Part shown: one piece after another, positions 37,801-46,976 of the stretch | How positions within the stretch are numbered: position 1 is the first letter of the stretch | How the letters are laid out: every line of letters starts with the position of its first letter | From: Escarpia spicata | Lineage: Eukaryota > Annelida > Polychaeta > Sabellida > Siboglinidae | Assembly (NCBI GenBank): GCA_963995525.1 | Contig: OZ023214.1 | Coordinates: forward strand, 42,899,998 to 42,963,997 | Reading direction: 5' to 3' | Length of the DNA: 64,000 nucleotides | Translations under genes and position numbers: made by a program | Notes under the pieces: model-generated | Seen by the model: the letters and a program-made list of their open reading frames with translations, nothing else | Databases searched by the model: none | Told to the model about the DNA's origin: nothing

Positions 37801-40800
37801 ATAGACTTATTGTTGAAATATATCCAGTAAGGAATAACATACTCAGTTATTTTAACAGTAAAAGTAAACATGATTTACAAGCATGTATCTTCATAAATCA
37901 GTATATATACGCATTCTTATAATAATTGTGTGGTGTCTTGTAGTTATTATACAAAACTAGCAAACAAAATCATTTGATTAAGTAATCAGTCAGTCAAACA
38001 ATGGTTATATTGAAACGGCCATAAATAATTAGTTCACCCTTAGGTGCACTGTCAGGAACCTAGAATGATCAATAAATTTTATTGATGTCAGTTCCAAAAT
38101 TGTTTGTGGCATTTCACAACATGTTTACAACTAAAACATGGATTAGAATTGCTAAATAAACAAACAAAAATATTAAAATATGTTTACTAATAGTTATAAT
38201 TTAAAAAAATACAGAACTAAATAGCAATATAATAATAAAATAATTAATAAATAACTAAAATACATAAATAAAAACAAAGTTAAGTAATTATACACATAAT
38301 TTAAAATGTATCATATTAACGTGTCAAATTAAATGCTAGGATATTCCTAACTAATGTGAACAAGATTACATAAAATAGTACCTTTTATAAAGCATTTGTA
38401 GATCCCATTTGAGGTACCCAGCCACCTTTAGGGCAAGCAACTTAAGTGCCTTCACTTTCTGACTCTCTGAGCCATCATGTTCTGCTTAGAAGAGAGAAGG
38501 CCAGAGATGAATTAACACATAAACACACAGCGCATGACTCACAGGCAACAAGATTACTATATTACCTAGTTGTGTAATACCATCACAGCTACAATGAGTG
38601 TACATCTGATTTATTATGACATTTTCTTGTAGTGAGAAGTTGTATTTGACACTATTATTAATTACTTAGATACCATTTGGATGGATAGTGTGTTAAACCA
38701 TTTGCTTTCGATACTGGAAACCCTAGACATGTACTGGCAATGCAGTGAGAATATTAAACACGGCATCACGTTACGTTTTTGTTCCAAATTAGCTTCCTGA
38801 TCATAGTGTCAATCACAATGTCAGTTTTATGATATATTATATATCTAAATCTCATAATTGCTGGTTATCAGATGCATGAAACAGAAGACTTCCCATCTAC
38901 AGTATTATAAAGTCAGACAAATATCCAAGACATTTAATAATATTTGTTTTCTCCATTTTTTATTATAATAATTGTTTTAACCATGTCCATACATGCATGC
39001 ATAAAACACATGAATATAAAAAATCTACATAAAGATGTTGTGGATTAAAAAAAAATCTACTCTGAAGCATATTGTCTGTGGATATTTATATATTTTATTT
39101 ACTTGTACTTTTAAAGTGAACATAAACAAGTATATTTGCACACATGTTATACATTAAAAGAATATAGTTGATTAGTCCAATAATTAGTCATTGGACTTGA
39201 ATAATCTAAATCAGTACGGAAATACTCTTACAGTCCTAATATACCATTTTGGCCTGGATAGTTGTGTTCACAACTACCACTTTACTACTCATTATACAGC
39301 ACTACATCTCAAGGGTCAAATAAACTTCTTGTTCAGTGAAGTGTTTCTTACTCTGACACTAGCACAGGGAATGACCCACCTGTAGTGCCATCAATGATGA
39401 CCAGCGAATCTCCATTGCCATTAGCTCCATCCTGTTTCAGCTCTTTGGCGGCTATTGCTGCCAGATCAGCCTGGTAGAGGAAGAGGGCAAGCAGCTCAGT
39501 TGCTGATGGGACTGCAACAATGGAAACAGCTAATCTTACTAACGACAGCTGGCCAGTGTGTGAGAAAAACGTATTTCAAAATAATTATAATTAGGACTGC
39601 TCAAAGTGCTTTACACTTTATTCCCTGGCAGGCTTGTTCAATCGAACACCATCCCGACTTCTCTGGGAGGCATTTAATCACCCTGCAATTAACACGTGAA
39701 GACTATTTATACACAAATATCAACCACTGTCTTTAGCCAGGTATTCATTCATACAGCTGCGTGAACTGGAGCAACGTAGAGTGAACAAACTTGCCCAAGG
39801 TTATACACCGCAGTGCACGGTTTGAACATGCCGGGTTCTCTCGATTAAGAGTCTGATACTTTAGTCTAGCCACCAAGCTCCATGATCATTAAACTAGTGC
39901 TGATTAGAAATTTTGTGAAGCTGATGTACAACAGTACTGACAAATTAGGTCGTCTACCAAGTTATCTTTGCCACCTGGTGGTGCTGCTAATTGCAAATTG
40001 GCTTCATTTTTAATGGCTAATTTTAAACAAAATGGGCCCTCTTTCCTTCTTCTTCCTGGATACCAACTAACTTCAACATTTTGAAGATCATTGTTGGTTT
40101 CAGCCAAATTCAGGGTGTATGTATGTAGTAAATAAACAAGGGAAGTTGGTAGGCGGACAACTCAGCCCTCGGACAAGTCGGCTCGAGACAACTCGGCCCC
40201 CATTCTGAGACTACTTCTGCATCCACGGACTTAGCTCATTTTTAAGTAATGAATATATTTCTTTTACAGTCCAGGCTAACATCATATGGTTATATTAGCC
40301 GATTTCATACTTTCATAGACAGAATCGCACATTAGTTCACGCCATGTTTTCGTAATACTAAATTTTCCGTGAGCTTCACAGCGCAGCATATGTCGGTGTC
40401 ATATGTTTGCTGCATGTTTCCCCTCTGCCTGATATTTTCTGCTTTTGTAGTGATGTTTTTCCACCTGAGTGGAAACCGGCGAGTTGTACTCTATCGTCAG
40501 CTGATTATCCTCCATTTGCATTTATGCGAATGACATAGCTGGACTGATTACGTTTTTAAAAATTGGTTATGTAGGATATAATTGTGTAAATAATATTATG
40601 TATGCTGATGATCGTGTAGTATTTGTCATATCATTTCAAATAGTATGCTAGATGACAATGATATATCTAGACAATGTCGCCAGTTGTATGCACAAGGCAA
40701 CATGTCAGTGCCATGCTTCTTTTTAAAACAAAACTGGTTGTCACTGGTTGTTGTTTGTTTTAAGCACAGCGAACTAAGACACCGGCGAATGGTCTATGAT

Positions 40801-43089
40801 CGGTGTGTGAGAGACAAAGCATGGTAACGTCTTAACACAACTTTAATAGGATTCCACCATCACCTCCACACACAATGGTAATCTCTTAGCACACAGGCGG
40901 CTACAGTCCTCATTTACAGACGGCTAGGAGCATACACATTGCCACAAGACTTAAGCAATTTCGAAGTCGAGATTTCGTCAGCTGCATATGTAGCCCACAG
41001 ACGAAACAATTTCCCTTGTAGCTGCCTGTAACATTTCCGCTGGTGCCGCACGAGTTTCTTCTCCGAAACGAATCGAGACCAAATCGGGATCAGTTGCGCT
41101 TCTGCAAACAGCAGTGGCACCAACCTGTAGAATGGCGGGGCTGTAAAAAAGTTACTAATGGTAGTTTATCTCACAATGAAATTGTTTTTGCAGTTGCAGT
41201 CTAGATTTCACAGGAAACGTCAATGCTTCAGATAACGTTCACATCAAAATTTACTACCAGTTATGCGTTGTAGCATGTGTAGTAGAGAATTGTGGATCTA
41301 ATTCAGTCTTTTCCATTACCCACCTAGCTTCAAATTTGTGGCAGAATTGGAAGCATCATTATGCATTGATATGGAGCTTAGATAGATTTCAAACCACTCT
41401 TTGTGCGTCTTCTGATGTGTGATGGGACACAATGGGGTAAGTGGCCTGCTACTCCGTCATTGTTTCATTGAGCAGATACTTCTGAAGGGAATGTAGTTGT
41501 AGTTGTTTGTCGGCTTCTTGTTTACTACGACAGTATAAATGTGCGAATGGGCACAGAGGTGTAACTCGCTTGCGACTCCGTCATTGTTTCATTGAGCAGA
41601 TACTTCTGAAGCGAATGTAGTTATAGTTGTTTGTCGGCTTCTTGTTTACTACGACAGTATAAATGTGTGAATGGACACAGATGGGTAACTCGCTTGCGAC
41701 TCCGTCATTGTTTCGTTGAGCAGATAATTCTGAAGTTGTCAGAATGTATCATCCGACTGATCTTTTCACACTTTCAATAACAACGAAGATTATGCAGACA
41801 ACTGGAATATATGCTAACAACTTAGATTTTGGGGAAGTGATTATAGTATGGACATTCACAAGGAGCAATATCAATATATGCGTCACACACCTATTGTAAG
41901 CATTACAATTATGATCGAGTACGAATACGATTACAGTCATTTTTCAACAGCATCTTTAAAAATCTTCATGATCAAAATAGTGATTTGTGAGGTCCATCAG
42001 TCAGTCAAGCTATATGAGTCTCATTGCTGTTTCGAACTTGGCTTGTGCAAAACTGACACTCAAGATCTGCTCGGTAACAATCGACTCTGAGCTATTTTAA
42101 TTCATGTACTCGTCATCAAAGGGAAGGTAAACCAGTCTTGTCAGAAAGTGCTGAAGTTCAAACACCCTATGTGTGTGTTTTGATCTATGAAACGACACAA
42201 CGGGGTAACTGGCATGCTACGTACTCTTGGAGTACGTGTGAATAACTGAACATTCATGCGATCTGGTGAAAAACTCTGATCAAAGACCGTTGGGTGGCTT
42301 AGTTAGTTTAAATATGAATAAATAATTATGTTAAATATTTATCGTCTCGAGACAACTCGGCCCCATCAGATCGGCTTGATGAAAAAGTATGAAAGGCAGA
42401 TGAATTCCCATTGTCTTTGAGAAAAAATACACACACGCACACACATGCATTAATTTTTCATCGAGCCAACTTGCGGGGGCCGAGTTGTCTCAGGATGGGG
42501 GCCGAGTTGTCTCAAGATGGGGCCGAGTTGTCCGTGGGCCGAGTTGTCTGGCATTCGGGAAGTTAGTTTGCAGCTGAATAAATGGGTTTGTAGGGTGGGG
42601 ACACATGAAAGGAATAGCTGGTGAAGGAGGAGGAAGCTGGTTTTGCTTACTGGGAATGGGAATAGGCAGAATCCTTACGACCCGGCCTAGGCCCTAGCCC
42701 TGAGCTGAGGCTGAGCCTGAAGCAGCCAAGTTGCCAAGGCTAGGAGCTGACATGCTGGGAGTCTGGAATGTATTTCCTACTATCTTTGGTATTATGCACT
42801 AAACGGTTTAAGTATTTCTTTCTGCACGACAAGTCCAGCTCACTCAAACTTGAATTTAGTGCAGCGTTGCGCAAGAGACTACACTTTCTACGTTACCATT
42901 AATTGACTTATCGAGTCAGTTCGGGCCGGCTGAGCGATAATAAGGTGTGTTGAGAAAACCTTACGTACCAGGATCATCCTCACTGAAGTGTTTTTCCAGT
43001 AGCGATGGGTCTAACAGAAATTCAAACCATGATACAGCTGTTGGTGTCGATGGCTGTTGGAAATGGTTCCGCGGATCAAATTCTGGCAT
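17315..43089 (-). CDS. INTS8: Integrator complex subunit 8 (25 coding exons)
   Basis: Exons 5' to 3' (high-low): 43089-42969, 39511-39380, 38481-38382, 37754-37608, 37369-37304, 36824-36760, 35898-35735, 35534-35442, 35089-34949, 34352-34258, 32775-32652, 31768-31704, 30033-29876, 28035-27902, 27793-27683, 27004-26797, 25867-25758, 24903-24819, 24335-24145, 21936-21756, 21093-20990, 20306-20256, 19999-19861, 19172-19129, 17431-17315. They sum to 2946 nt: 981 aa plus stop (human about 995). All junctions are GT-AG and phase-consistent. Landmarks match INTS8: WFEF at 21-24, LKLLALKVAGYLKWDL, DIAQLPDEAV..QLYHRW, CFDLGRFYF, MIKCC, VLCQFLDEVDY, SHDAMDG.YD..WD and the C-terminal LNSSNPPEIL. INTS8 is an alpha-helical subunit that anchors PP2A in Integrator, which attenuates RNA polymerase II transcription in the nucleus. 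No break is seen; the introns are full of mobile DNA. Confidence 0.93.
17455..18690. repeat. Minisatellite, 37-bp unit with a composite variant
   Basis: The unit is CAGACCATCTCATTATCATA followed by TACTGCTAGACACCATA (37 bp), near-perfect from 17500 to 17830. It then changes to CATGAACACCATCTCATTATCATA..., alternating with shorter units lacking the GAACACCAT part, up to 18690. About 30 copies. It fills most of the last INTS8 intron. There are no spacers of unrelated sequence, so it is not a CRISPR array. Confidence 0.9.
20693..20988. repeat. INTS8: (GAGT)n tetranucleotide tract touching an INTS8 splice donor
   Basis: Imperfect GAGT/GACT repeats, purest at 20905-20962. On the gene strand this is (ACTC)n beginning within the first bases of intron 21, next to the donor GTCAGT at 20989-20984. 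The long Thr-His-Ser frames read from it are artefacts of the repeat. Confidence 0.9.
21160..21300. repeat. 16-bp tandem repeat in INTS8 intron 20
   Basis: GGAATGACAGACACAA and close variants (GGAACAACAGACACAA, GGAATAACAGACACAA) repeat about 7-8 times, followed by two copies of GGCCAAGTTCCA(A/C)TGT. Confidence 0.85.
22090..22450 (+). mobile_element. tRNA-derived SINE, family 2
   Basis: The head GAGCGCAGCGATTCAGTGATA contains an A-box-like segment, and CAGTTCAACACCCGG a B-box-like one 40-45 bases later. The body from about 22240 (ATGTTAATGTCGGTCCCATAT..GGGACGTAAAAGAAC..) also appears at 26287-26455, which lacks a clear head. It differs in head and body from family 1. Confidence 0.5.
22762..22825. 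repeat. (AT)n microsatellite
   Basis: TA/ATAC-type simple repeat in INTS8 intron 19, directly upstream of a LINE fragment. Confidence 0.85.
22895..23925 (+). pseudogene. LINE reverse-transcriptase relic (C-terminal half)
   Basis: About 22925-23190 reads NTGVPQGCVLSPLLFSVYTN, then YADVVAL in place of a YADD box. About 23340-23535 reads FLLRKLRSFNFSPDVLQMVY, then SFNIVSWYGN and KLARVVNQAGKI, the C-terminal block of Rex1/CR1-like LINEs. Stops and frame changes show it is dead. The 3' end has AATAAAGG then CAATT repeats. It lies sense to + inside INTS8 intron 19, so antisense to the gene. Confidence 0.8.
23930..24000. repeat. (AT)n/ACAT microsatellite after LINE relic
   Basis: ATATAC/ATATAT simple repeat following the LINE tail. 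Confidence 0.8.
26287..26455 (+). mobile_element. SINE family 2 body, headless copy
   Basis: It shares with 22240-22450 the words TTAGTGTCGG.CCC, GACG.AAAAGAAC, AATGA(G/A)G.C(T/C)(C/A)ATAAGAC and GT(T/C)A.TTG. A family 1 SINE starts immediately after it at 26461. Confidence 0.45.
26461..26765 (+). mobile_element. tRNA-derived SINE, family 1, best preserved copy
   Basis: A box TGGTGCAGTGG at 26468-26478 and B box GGTTCGAATCC at 26511-26521, the spacing of a polymerase III promoter. The body ends with GTAAAGCGCCTTAAGTAGTC, then ATGAGGACT. That tail resembles the conserved GTAAAGCGCT...GTAGTC tail of V-type SINEs and of L2-group LINEs. It lies in INTS8 intron 16. Confidence 0.75.
29095..29192. 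repeat. 21-bp tandem repeat with GTAGGCCTAC palindrome
   Basis: Unit TGTAGGCCTACTTGTATTCAG, 4-5 copies, each with a 10-bp perfect palindrome. In INTS8 intron 13. Confidence 0.9.
30190..31030. other. Probable repeat-derived insertion in INTS8 intron 12
   Basis: After an AT tract at 30198-30222, a GC-richer block runs to about 31030. It begins CCTAAGGGCAGCATAGGTTG and ends GGCCTTAGGAGACATTAGGCC, with an internal open frame (30723-30995) rich in basic residues and no motif I recognise. The sharp composition change against the AT-rich intron suggests inserted DNA, but I could not define termini. Confidence 0.3.
31835..32585 (+). pseudogene. LINE 3' fragment (RT C-terminus)
   Basis: The frame reads LQKRVVCLICRAKRLDHTSS, then LFSELRILKV, MYKANSNLLPVNIQKLF and GVTLWNSLDN...SFKK. 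This is the C-terminal block of CR1/jockey-group LINE reverse transcriptases. One stop (after LRILKV) breaks it. A 3' UTR ends in TTGTTGTTGAATAAACATAAT. It lies between INTS8 exons 12 and 11, antisense to the gene. Confidence 0.75.
32780..33800 (+). pseudogene. LINE fragment interrupted by another LINE tail
   Basis: About 33060-33215 reads ERTTED../LKEQQKMQVCKNNQVRRITR and then DRRRTNDLRKEVGM. After an interruption of about 250 bp it resumes at about 33470 with WMKWAGHLD and continues degraded to about 33790. RR..DLR..VG....L..R..R.RL.W.GHL is the usual C-terminal region of LINE ORF2. Several stops make it inactive. It lies in INTS8 intron 10. Confidence 0.6.
33215..33465 (-). mobile_element. 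Minus-strand LINE 3' end nested in a plus-strand LINE
   Basis: On the minus strand the frame reads RLDIRKFSFLQRTVSEWNRL, then SPDCVGASSMNMFKHKIDTY and LKRAGYT, followed by a stop. The 3' UTR has CTCGATAAGCCAAAAGGCTT and ends CAATCTTGTTAAA at about 33215. The same UTR end occurs at 50785-50875. Insertion of this tail explains the break in the surrounding LINE frame. Confidence 0.7.
35200..35410 (-). mobile_element. SINE family 1, minus strand, head missing
   Basis: It starts with the complement of the conserved tail (GATATCCAGTCCTTGTGACC...CAAAGTGCCTTAAACTTCACT). It continues through CCCTGGCAGAT(C/T)TGT.CAAT and CATTTATACAGCTGAGTGAATG and stops before the tRNA-like head. In INTS8 intron 8. 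Confidence 0.6.
35735..35908 (-). CDS. INTS8: INTS8 exon 7, acceptor ambiguous
   Basis: The frame is open from 35908, directly after a canonical CTGTAG, and there reads VKEGQANS, which aligns well with the family. Yet exon 6 ends with one spare base, so that acceptor would shift the frame. Splicing at the AG ending at 35899 (exon start 35898) keeps phase and makes the whole CDS divisible by three, at the cost of three residues. Either the downstream AG is used, or I misplaced the exon 6 end. Confidence 0.6.
38000..39375. other. INTS8 introns 2-3, AT-rich, no element seen
   Basis: Apart from exon 3 (38481-38382), I see only AT-rich unique sequence. Confidence 0.4.
39590..39890 (-). mobile_element. 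tRNA-derived SINE, family 1, minus strand, with head
   Basis: The complement of the family tail (CTGCTCAAAGTGCTTTACACT) is at 39598. Then follow TATTCATTCATACAGCTGCGTG and, at 39825-39880, the tRNA-like head, whose minus strand reads GTGGCTAGACTAAAG and GTTCAAACC. In INTS8 intron 1, just left of the inverted-end element. Confidence 0.65.
40555..40830 (+). pseudogene. LINE RT remnant inside the inverted-end element
   Basis: The frame reads NNIMYADDRVVF (the YADD catalytic box of reverse transcriptase) near 40590. In another frame it continues MLDDNDISRQCRQLYAQGNM, matching the (D)VSRQ.RKLYAQ.N segment that follows the palm domain in jockey/CR1-like LINEs. Sequence in between is deleted. Confidence 0.55.
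41440..41740. repeat. 124-bp tandem repeat, about 2.4 copies
   Basis: ACTCCGTCATTGTTTC(A/G)TTGAG begins at 41451, 41575 and 41699, exactly 124 bp apart. The units are nearly identical, so the duplication is recent. It lies inside the inverted-end element. Confidence 0.9.
42969..43089 (-). CDS. INTS8: INTS8 coding exon 1, with PP2A-contact WFEF motif
   Basis: 40 codons plus one base; the donor is GTACGTAA. The ATG at 43089-43087 opens MPEFDPRNHFQQPSTPTAVS, then WFEFLLDPSLLEKHF. In human INTS8 the WFEF motif is the contact for the PP2A core enzyme, so its exact conservation argues the PP2A role is kept. The upstream 150 bases are relatively CpG-rich and may be the promoter. Intron 1 (about 3.5 kb) holds the inverted-end element at 40151-42556. 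Confidence 0.9.
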
Positions 43090-43489
43090 AATGCAGACAC
43101 ATCCAAATTGCAAAACATATACAAACTGTTTCCATCAACATTTAGCCTCGATTATCCAGGCGCCGTGGGGTGGCAGCACTCGCCCCTCTTCTAGGCGGGT
43201 TTTCGAAGGCGAGCGAGAATCGGAGACTATACCTCGGTAATACACCACCTCACAATTAAGGTCAACGTAGGATCTTTTTGGGGGGATGCTCTGTAATAAG
43301 GCACAATAAAACAAGAATGTAGCGATCGTGTAGACCTGTTTTGTACATGTAGCCCATCGGTAGCAACATTTAAAGTTTAATCTGAAGCGAATCCTATAGT
43401 CTGAATTAATAGGTTTTGGTATTCCTTTACTAAAACTTGAATACTGGTGTTAACGGGATGACGGTATTAAAATAAAATAGTTCTTATAT

Positions 43490-43660
43490 AGCGTGATATC
43501 AAGTCCTCGGGAATGCTCAAAGTGGCTTCCACTTTATTCCCTCGCAGACCTGTTCAATCAAACACCGTTTCAACTTCAACGTTCAAGCATACAGGAGTAG
43601 ATTAATTTCAAAAACAGAATCCCTCAATTGAGAATCTGATGCTCGAAACACTACGCCACA
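43490..43660 (-). mobile_element. SINE family 1, minus strand, internally deleted
   Basis: It has the complement of the tail (GATATCAAGTCCTCGGGAATG..CAAAGTGGCTTCCACTTTATT) and of the body CCCTCGCAGACCTGTTCAATC. A head remnant contains TCAATTGAGAATCTGATGCTC. It lies upstream of INTS8 exon 1, directly beside the long GT repeat. Confidence 0.6.
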
Positions 43661-44110
<450 letters not shown>

Positions 44111-44719
44111 ATGTATGCATGTTACGTATGCATGTGTGTCTTCAGAATGTGACGAACAAAATATATATCACTGATACTAGCAAGATACCCATCCTTCGAA
44201 GAGAAAAACTCCATAGTTTATAAGCGACAGTAGGTGGTCGTTTTCATGTGTGGTTATAAGTCACAAACCATGCAAACTACCGATACACGTCCTTAGTTCG
44301 ATATTATGCCATTGCGTACGACAGACTGCTGCGTACACAGAGACGAATGGTTTTACAACGTATTTGACGAAGGAAAATCAATTGGTCGTAGAATGAGCAA
44401 TAATTGTGTGAACTGAAAAATAAAAGCGTTAAGGATACTATCTGGAGTCGTAGATGAACTCCTGACTGATTGCTGCCCGAGACGCTTAGTCTAGGAGGAG
44501 TAATGTAAACATAGTGACTCAGTTACACTCACCAGCTAAATCAGTGCTTCTGAACTGGTGTGCCGTGACAAAGTCCCAAGTGTGCCGCGGAATTAGAAGC
44601 AAAGTGCCACATATGTAGTAATTAATTATCCTAAAAAATTCGAATTCCAAAAACACATCTTTCTGCTAGACACTCATTTTCATCAGCACGAACATCAGTT
44701 CGTTCAAGTAGAAACCTCT

Positions 44720-44790
44720 CCGTTATCAGTCCTGTTACTGGGTCCCTGGAGCTGTTGGAATCTGAATAAATACAATACAATTTATACAAT
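44720..44790 (+). mobile_element. LINE 3' tail fragment, copy 2
   Basis: CCGTTATCAGTCCTGTTACTGG ... GCTGTTGGAATCTGAATAAA, then TACAATACAATT, nearly identical to the end of 9142-9392. Confidence 0.6.
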
Positions 44791-44949
44791 ACGTGATCAT
44801 TTCTGACAGGGCTCAAGAAGCCACCTGCAATGTTAATAGCTGAAAGGCGAAAGCAAACAATGCAAGCAGCTATGCTGCTAACCTGCTAACCCGCATTTAA
44901 CAATTCTACCATCTTAGCCACCAGGAGTTATATCAAAAGATGTATCAAA

Positions 44950-45235
44950 TATGAGAAATCTAAACGTTAGTGTTCGCCTCACACAAACGCGACAGCTCGT
45001 TCCGCCCCGTTGCGTCGCATCTGATCCAAGCAAACATTGTAAAGGAATAAAAACTCTTATATTAAGATACCAATGAATCACTGTGTTAATGACGTTTTTT
45101 CGCCGCCTCATAGGTGCACGATCTGTCGTTCCGCTCCCCTGTTTCACGCTTGATCCGTCAATGCAAACCCTGTAAAGGAATAATAAAAAACTCTTATTTG
45201 AAGAGGCGAATGAATTGCTGTTAACGATGTTCTAC
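44950..45235. repeat. Tandem duplication of about 125 bp
   Basis: The words TTCCGC(C/T)CC, GATCC(A/G)..AA.GCAAAC..TGTAAAGGAATAA, AACTCTTAT and GAATGAAT(C/T)(A/G)CTGT occur twice in the same order. Non-coding. Confidence 0.5.
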
Positions 45236-45242
45236 ATATAAT

Positions 45243-45581
45243 AATAATACTTTATTTTTTTAAGCGCCACATCCAATATTGTTCATAGCGCTTTACAACA
45301 ATATACAAATGTATGTTAAAAATAATGCATTTGAATAATAAACAATAGTTGTTATATCATAGATAAAATGAACTAATAATAATAGTAATTAAGACAATAA
45401 ATATAGTAGAAGTAGAAAAGGAATGTGATATAAAATATCATAAAATAAAATAGTTAAGATCATATTATTATTATTTTAATAAATTAATTAAAATTAATGT
45501 AAACATCAATAAATTAGGCTAAACTGTTTATGAAAAGTAAATAAATAGATAAATAAATAAACGTTAAACAGTGTTGGTAAG
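45243..45581 (-). mobile_element. L2-like LINE 3' end, distal half (split by Gypsy insertion)
   Basis: On the minus strand this runs from the insertion point through AT-rich 3' UTR to TTGTAAAGCGCTATGAACAA, then TGTGGCGCTTAAAAAAATAA and a TTATTATTATT tail. That is the 3' end style of L2-group LINEs. The RT-coding half is on the other side of the Gypsy element at 50272-50640. Confidence 0.65.
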
Positions 45582-45681
45582 TGTGGTACGTGTATGTAGC
45601 TTTATTGAACTCCGTGCAAACTCAATGTATACCCCGTAGCGGATCAATAAGTATGAGAGCGTGCTAGTTACGTATGCAACA
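45582..45681 (-). repeat. 3' LTR of Gypsy element
   Basis: 100 bp. Aligns with the 5' LTR except for a 23-bp deletion (after CGGATCAAT on the given strand), a 4-bp GGTA difference near its outer end, and single substitutions. Confidence 0.88.
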
Positions 45682-45890
45682 TCCCTCCCCAACGTCAGTA
45701 GCTGAGAACATACAGTGTACTGTTAAACTCAGAATGTTCAGAAATGCCACTAATTAGAGTTCAGTGATAACGTGATAAGCACATGAACGACTTAAAAAAC
45801 TATTATCGCAATGCGCGTGCCCAATTGGCAAAAGTCAATAACTAAGTAGCCAACTGGCATATACTATGTTCGATCTATGAATCGCAACAG

Positions 45891-46793
45891 TCACAAATCT
45901 AAGCGTTTAGGCTGATGCCTGATTCTCGATGGCCGTCGTAGTTCCGTCGCCGTCTCTGGAGACGCGACCTCAGTCGTCTGGGCTGGCTTTGGCGGTGTAG
46001 GCGGCAAGCACGGCTGTCCCGGCAGCTGCGTTGCCATGTCGATCACACCAGGCGGGTGTGTCTCCTCCATTTGTGACGCAGCTGTCTCACGGCCGATCAC
46101 CTGATGACTCGAAACCCTTCCTTGTAGCTGGTCTACGTGACGCCAAACAATGTGGCCTTCCTCGAGTCACACCGTGTAGGACACTGGACCCGTCTGTCTC
46201 GTAACCGTACCAGGAGCCCAACTGATGGCATTTCCGCGGTACGTTAGCACGTACATAAGGTCGCCAGGTTGATAACCTCGAACCCGAGTACGCCGGTCGT
46301 GCAGTTCTTTCTGTATAGTCTGTTTAGCGACCGCCTTGCTGGTCACATCTGGTGTATATTCTACACAACCGTGTCTTCAGCTTTCGCCCAACCAGAAGTT
46401 CTGCTGGCGATATACCGGTTGTGGTGTGGGGGGGTGGGGGGGGGGGGTGATTCGGTAGTCGAACAAGAAGTGTGCGATTCTCGTATCTAGATCACCCTGT
46501 AAATGTTGTACTCCTCCTTTGAGGATACCTACGTCTCTCTCGGCGAGACCATTTGATGCTGGATGGTGAGGCGCACTCGTCAGATGTTTGATGCCGTTGT
46601 GTCGACAGAAACTCTCGAACTCTTCGCTGACGGAACCTGTCGCATTGTCGCTCACGATTACGTCCGGTATGCCATGTGAACTGAATATCCACCTCAACTT
46701 GCTTATGGTGATGGCGGACGTGGTCCCTGACGTAGTGTATACCTCGATCCACTTGGAATGTGCGTCGACGACCACCAGGATCATTTTGTTCAT
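45891..46793 (-). pseudogene. Gypsy integrase region
   Basis: The minus-strand frame 46793-46377 reads LVVVDAHSKW (first Asp), VIVSDNAT (second Asp) and SNGLAERD (Glu), the DDE set of a retroviral-type integrase core. Upstream (about 46980-46800) an HHCC zinc-finger remnant with CDVCRR is readable in another frame. At 46425-46448 a G-rich run on the given strand encodes a Pro-rich insertion (TPPPHPPTP), and the frame then fails. 46100-45891 encodes a Pro-rich, basic C-terminal tail (RRPSRIRHQPKRLDL) ending in a stop. Confidence 0.8.
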
Positions 46794-46976
46794 AAACGGA
46801 CCCGCAAAATCAATGTGAATGCGGGACCATGGTTGATCGGGGAATTACCATGGTTGTAGAGGAGCTCCCGCAGGTTTGTGACGACTGCGTCTGCAGACAT
46901 CGCACGAGTTAACGGTACTCTCAATGTCACTGTCAATGCCAGGCCACCACATGAAGCTGCAGCCCACGGCTTTCAT

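Larger units (their letters stand above)
40140..42567. mobile_element. Inverted-end DNA element with 9-11 bp target duplication
   Basis: The ends are built from repeats of GACAACTCGGCCC. The left end (40155-40211) has three in one orientation. The right end (42470-42552) has four in the opposite orientation, and a further copy in left orientation lies at 42343. GACAACTCGGCCCCCATTCTGAGAC on the left (40187-40211) matches the complement of the right (about 42487-42511) at 24 of 25 bases. GGGAAGTTGGT (40140-40150) and GGGAAGTTAGT (42557-42567) flank it, a likely target duplication. Inside lie a LINE RT remnant and a 124-bp tandem repeat, with no transposase I recognise. The duplication size suits Mutator-like elements, but the family is unproven. 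Confidence 0.65.

Noticed and set aside
40914..41130. Minus-strand frame tested as INTS8 exon 2 (phase fits, acceptor present)
   Set aside because: It runs into a stop with no suitable donor and lacks similarity to INTS8. The exon at 39511-39380 matches the family and phase.
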